This document shows positions 17,401-18,886 of a DNA stretch of 18,886 nt, piece after piece. The stretch is from Candidatus Omnitrophota bacterium (GTDB lineage Bacteria > Omnitrophota > Gorgyraeia > B26-G9). The position numbers and the translations under genes are program-made. Under the pieces are notes generated by a model, which was given only the letters and a program-made list of their open reading frames with translations, had not been told where the DNA came from and made no database searches. Numbering within the stretch: the stretch's first letter is position 1; each line of letters begins with the position of its first letter. The stretch covers positions 1 through 18,886 of the forward strand of contig JAKLQT010000110.1 of the NCBI GenBank assembly GCA_022013205.1, given 5' to 3'.

Positions 17401-18886
17401 TCGTTCAATACCGGCAAGAGCTTAAAAAGAGCACTATGACTGCTGATGGAGCAGCAATAATAAATTTGCGTATCACAAACCTTGAAGATAAAATCCGTTA
17501 CGCCGGTATTGTAATCACTAATTTAAAAAAAGACCTGGCCCTGCATGACGGAACTAAGGAGGATATTAATGATTTAGTAAGCAGGAAGATTAATTTATAC
17601 GAAGAAACCATATCTTATTATACGGCTGCCCTTAATACTTACGAACAAATATGGAGTATCCAGGGCCAGTCGAATCAGGAAAAGCTTGATAAGGCGAATG
17701 AGTGGATAAGCCGGCTTTCTACAAGCGGTGATTCTGATATGCGCAGATTGGTATCAAGCCTAAGAGGCATCAGCAGTGATACGGAAAGCTTGCTCCGTGC
17801 CCAGGCGGCGATGATACAGCAGGAGCAGAATTCCGGGCTTAAGGAAGCCCGCGCCCGCGTTGAAGAAATTCTGGCAAGGATTAATGCTCTGGATAAGACG
17901 CAGAAGCTGGTTATAACCCTGGCTGACGGATCCCAGGTTATGTCAAAAAAGGTGTTCAGCGAATATATAGACGGAGTTCTTGAAAACGCGAAATATTCCT
18001 TGGAAGAAAAAGCTAAGATGAAAGAAGGAGCGCTCAGCCTTTCCGTGGATACTTTGCGGGAACTGGGATTAACCGACCTTAATTTTTCGCAGATGGGCAG
18101 CGGAGATTTTTATTTTATCACCCACGCCGGATACGGTGAATGGTCCCAGATGTATATTAAGGCTGGAAACTTAAGCAGGATTTTTGGAAACACAGATGTC
18201 AGCGCTTTTGTTTATGGATTCGAACGCGTTGATGAAGGCCCTCAGCAGGGATCTGCCGGAGCCGGCCTTGAATTTGTCACTACTTCTCAGAAAAGGCCGC
18301 TTTATAACGCGCTGGTTATTGACGTGAATAAACCGATCTGGCCTGAGGCGTTATCCTATGTTCCTGACGAGACAGTAGGTGTAAAAAGCCGTCTTTTTAT
18401 ATTTGACGATTTTGGAATTATGCTTTGTAAAGATAAAGATGAAAATTACAAGGTGTTTATCGGGTTCCAGGGATTTGCCGATGTCCTGGCGGATCAGCCG
18501 AGTGAAATGAGAGATGATTTATCTGTTTTCGGCGGCCTGCTGAAAGCAAATTATAATTTTTACGGCCCGTTTACAATTAAAGCAGAGGCAGGAGCTATAT
18601 ACGGAAAAGATCCGAGAAGCTTGTACGAGGAATGGACTTTCGGGGATACGGTAAGCGGAACGGTTGATGAAACTCATAAATATGAAATAGATCCGCAGAA
18701 AATGCAGTATATTTTCCAAAGATTAGGGGCGAATATTGATTTAGAGAAGGTTTTAAAGAGCAAAGAGGCTTTTAATATTGAATTCTTTGTCGAGAATGTA
18801 GATAGTTCTGAAGAAGGAAAACAGACAGGCACCGGAGCAGGGATAGGAAAGACATTCACTATCCGTTCCACTAAAGTAAAAACTAA
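11376..18886 (+). CDS. Giant SecA-like ATPase fused to M23 peptidase, LysM and coiled-coil domains (3' partial)
   Basis: At least 2503 codons, open at the right edge. Residues about 90-860 follow SecA order: TGEGKT (K133), DEAD box D245-D248 then a TPLIIS step, the preprotein-crosslinking region (DGEV...GTGR), GFTGTA, VATGMAGRGTDI (614-625) and QLRGREGRQG (Q653 on). All ATPase motifs look intact. SecA pushes unfolded proteins through SecYEG; normal SecA is about 850-900 residues. The C-terminal zinc finger is absent. One hydrophobic, signal-peptide-like segment (about 994-1015) follows, then helical sequence, a Gly-Met-Phe repeat (1320-1340) and Pro-rich linkers. An M23/LytM domain has H1518, D1522, H1571 and H1607, but Cys1605 where the catalytic His of HxH is expected. 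LysM starts near 1722. Coiled coil fills about 1840-2230, and the end is beta-rich, possibly barrel-like. Inferred topology: motor in the cytosol, the rest outside the inner membrane, binding peptidoglycan. Confidence 0.9.
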   Translation, partial: MAGRTGKGDVKSLKALSFTRPKDDNKDEHWVNSKGQINVFKVIKEVEKQQDKISKPDDDGLDNHLKAKTKEFRKRLHEHRENWEDVLPEAVAVFREALKRKHPDLLLYNVQMIGGIVAAFGGKMLQQATGEGKTFTIALAAYLLSLQDKENIGVHCMTVSDYLSKRDAEILGNVFEALGLSVGVLGENHNGLEFVNGKLQEAAERGQAYKKNIVYGTVHGFGFDYLQDHLLGAKLQQGFFAALIDEADWVLIEEANTPLIISDPPKEMKEKAREIYYAIDSVIWELSQLKDKDKDKYYTIKQENQSRHVMFTPAGYDYVSAKLFGTEKDEQGFDIPRRDIFDDTLLVNICDTALKAHHVFVEDTSGKKVVNLPAGTQPYRVEDGEVCPINSGTGRSEKSRRFQDGIQEALEAKKHNEELRAKQKPTVETKNPSMTVARITLQSFFKKYKILSGFTGTAQGIETELKKVYDLQTIVVPTHRPKISEHLPDIICLTHAQKIKKVINEALQENQKGTPLLIATTSVNKSADLAEKIKAAFPQTAKTVIIDSKESLIAFAKAVLSREIDEDNLLEELKQIYKKGDFGKFTPIFVLNDSTKIIEKEIVSLAGVKGAITVATGMAGRGTDIKLVEAVKMIDGLYVLGTEYPVNFRDEWQLRGREGRQGQPGKTRFYISLEDDLFSGLGAGLAKELTNEFGEDEDGIEISGTLQKRISVLRGKIGADAFKHREELGKDDKTLSTYREYVYEIVECLVGNENERADLFTVLTTLYSEKLTLYKEKIKEIVAKYQVEQTGIEGSDVSKKPTENDLVEQISIDDETLDVLLTALKEKISADKEISSIDAEDVLREMLAGLVSAEWTDFIFGFENLDFNRKMAGLGGLQKDEKALRAQIFEHGSAEMFEDMLAQLRSKIKAALSVPLASDKERESLEKQARQQQRQEEEETEMPDIFEQLNPEDIKQRLAVDHNIKPEEDKLSLAERISRFIFKKRGNKYFLRAVIGKSFYAFITFWGIITGLFAPAQTEAMVVPSDIGSVVKVQETKAGFSFNKQRTQQTIAEMTLPLVNALIEQKIKSPEFQKRYPGLSEDELSHIAYNEVVREIIQKSKRGEDVFTAIRKDADIPSRQKEVREYLERYTSEQEMIEKIFSETKIPLNLEDKEKEILNALISRDLKRLDVSQKQQKIYYDNLETLQKELIKKGTLELSGEETQIIYRLISQDFENFTRNLEILEGVLNSKTDFENKKALLGLTHKANIVYYNHIFDGFQNQGRGLSYAQEWIKQLKSGTIETENKKTEELFKKLRVVLRLQQVDEKIIHLDMMRMSSVGFGGMGGGFGGMGGGFGGMHSSFTGDSEALTQAIDKVDRLKEKIQQNKVVSANDFKALEELLEKAEGRNPEPLPANVDKKEEKKETENKETENKGSYLSRLVNFAKKLLPIGNEASAQEKPTLSKTQLLKAAAVQPVAGDSKSEINEASAPPPPPELSLDTAIDSRLGLPVGFNYPVTADYRITAGGEFGARREGEENHKGLDFIVNKGTAVFPSMPGRVIFSGWLEDYGNTVIIRHDAADEKGKYYTLYAHNDVNLVKTGDIVAADTQIAQAGVTGNAISADGGCVHFEIRQAKGNINDYNGYLRLAALNPRQLLEESPVLLAYNSDDLGALGLGQGASAPPPKRQDNTAPAGIISVPSVQSSEDDSDAVSGQFTPLEKAGDGLKPSPAQTVREGSSLTGFTYTVKKGDTVYQIAKNLLGGEGAWKIFIDIYNKQQPQKPIKTDVAREQWDSRDLVIAFIHAGQVLTLDLTKENVVSKAMVKIGEELLTTDPLVTKAVKKITGAKEEGRRTPSLLGMLDTFPVLNRLAQIVSPALEQEKKAAFPVQDQEKAQARQLKKELQSVLTEYYDLLKKYQECQQEYAKLLNGKRDLSKLLGLKQEISSILTRLELQWQRSLLEKNAAYQSSEGAYIRRGVAQEIASAQKSLATLQEMVRTKDYGGIDPFIPERHAAVSGISYWQRSIEMANADIVQYRQELKKSTMTADGAAIINLRITNLEDKIRYAGIVITNLKKDLALHDGTKEDINDLVSRKINLYEETISYYTAALNTYEQIWSIQGQSNQEKLDKANEWISRLSTSGDSDMRRLVSSLRGISSDTESLLRAQAAMIQQEQNSGLKEARARVEEILARINALDKTQKLVITLADGSQVMSKKVFSEYIDGVLENAKYSLEEKAKMKEGALSLSVDTLRELGLTDLNFSQMGSGDFYFITHAGYGEWSQMYIKAGNLSRIFGNTDVSAFVYGFERVDEGPQQGSAGAGLEFVTTSQKRPLYNALVIDVNKPIWPEALSYVPDETVGVKSRLFIFDDFGIMLCKDKDENYKVFIGFQGFADVLADQPSEMRDDLSVFGGLLKANYNFYGPFTIKAEAGAIYGKDPRSLYEEWTFGDTVSGTVDETHKYEIDPQKMQYIFQRLGANIDLEKVLKSKEAFNIEFFVENVDSSEEGKQTGTGAGIGKTFTIRSTKVKT
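15333..15392 (+). repeat. In-frame tandem repeat encoding GFGGMGG units
   Basis: About two and a half to three 21-bp units (ggctttggcggaatgggagg type) encode Gly-Phe-Gly-Gly-Met-Gly-Gly repeats at residues 1320-1340 of the giant protein. It is a flexible low-complexity link between helical parts; copy number may vary between strains. Confidence 0.8.
15582..15611 (+). repeat. Perfect 15-bp tandem duplication in the giant gene
   Basis: AAAGAAACAGAAAAT occurs twice back to back and encodes KETEN-KETEN in a charged linker upstream of the M23 domain. Its perfect identity suggests a recent slippage event that keeps the frame. Confidence 0.8.
16458..16536. repeat. Nested palindromic element inserted in frame before the LysM domain
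   Basis: An outer 14-bp perfect inverted repeat, ACCCCGTTAGAGAA (16458-16471) and TTCTCTAACGGGGT (16523-16536), encloses a hairpin GCTGGCGATGG-tttaaag-CCATCGCCAGC (16473-16501). Inside the right half is a second direct copy CCGTTAGAGAA (16507-16517) that can pair with 16523-16533 across GGAAG. The block encodes about residues 1695-1720, a linker between M23 and LysM. Confidence 0.8.

Noticed and set aside
11376..18886. Calling the giant gene the housekeeping secA
   Set aside because: It has SecA motifs, but lacks the C-terminal zinc finger and carries over 1600 extra residues with membrane and cell-wall domains; a paralogue is more likely.

Overview
The window looks like part of a Gram-negative, diderm bacterial genome of moderately low GC. 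The best fit is an uncultivated PVC-like lineage such as Candidatus Omnitrophota. That placement is inferred from style only: very large multidomain proteins, a recurring signal peptide with Ile-Gln in its hydrophobic core, and a Thr-Leu-Ser-Pro motif just after the cleavage site. There is no rRNA or other phylogenetic marker to confirm it. All convincing genes are on the + strand.

Layout. At 2-1657 is the 3' part of a gene open to the left edge (function unknown, two hydrophobic segments). A small cyclic-di-GMP module follows: a stand-alone PilZ receptor (1731-2108) and an HD-GYP phosphodiesterase (2339-2911), separated by a repeat end and a possible 14-codon leader ORF. Behind a good sigma70-type promoter (3030-3058) come three signal-peptide proteins: a helical protein of unknown function (3141-5348), a DUF1152-like protein with a HEAT-like tail (5478-7664), and a uridine-kinase-like plus SAM-methyltransferase fusion (8158-9894). 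The gap 7665-8157 is largely filled by a ~350 bp inverted-repeat element resembling a MITE, with a 10-bp-period array on one arm. After a second promoter (10136-10164) and a ~250 nt structured leader comes another signal-peptide protein (10423-11415). It overlaps by 40 nt a giant ORF (11376 to beyond the right edge, at least 2503 codons). That ORF carries a SecA-type DEAD motor, one internal hydrophobic segment, an M23 (LytM) peptidase domain with a changed catalytic His, a LysM domain, long coiled coil and a beta-rich end.

How the parts may fit. The four signal-peptide proteins share the 'IQ' signal peptide (clear in three) and an L-[S/A]-P motif. Three of them, plus the leftmost gene, end in the C-terminal motif [IV]-x-x-A-I, each time with the codons GCG ATA before the stop. 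At least one carries domains (ATP-dependent kinase, SAM methyltransferase) that normally need cytosolic cofactors. They sit beside a SecA paralogue physically joined to cell-wall-binding and cell-wall-hydrolase-type domains. I propose, as inference, a dedicated export route: a membrane-anchored SecA-like motor with an envelope-spanning arm, and tagged cargo. Short GC-rich palindromes occur both between genes and in frame inside coding sequences, where they lengthen linkers.
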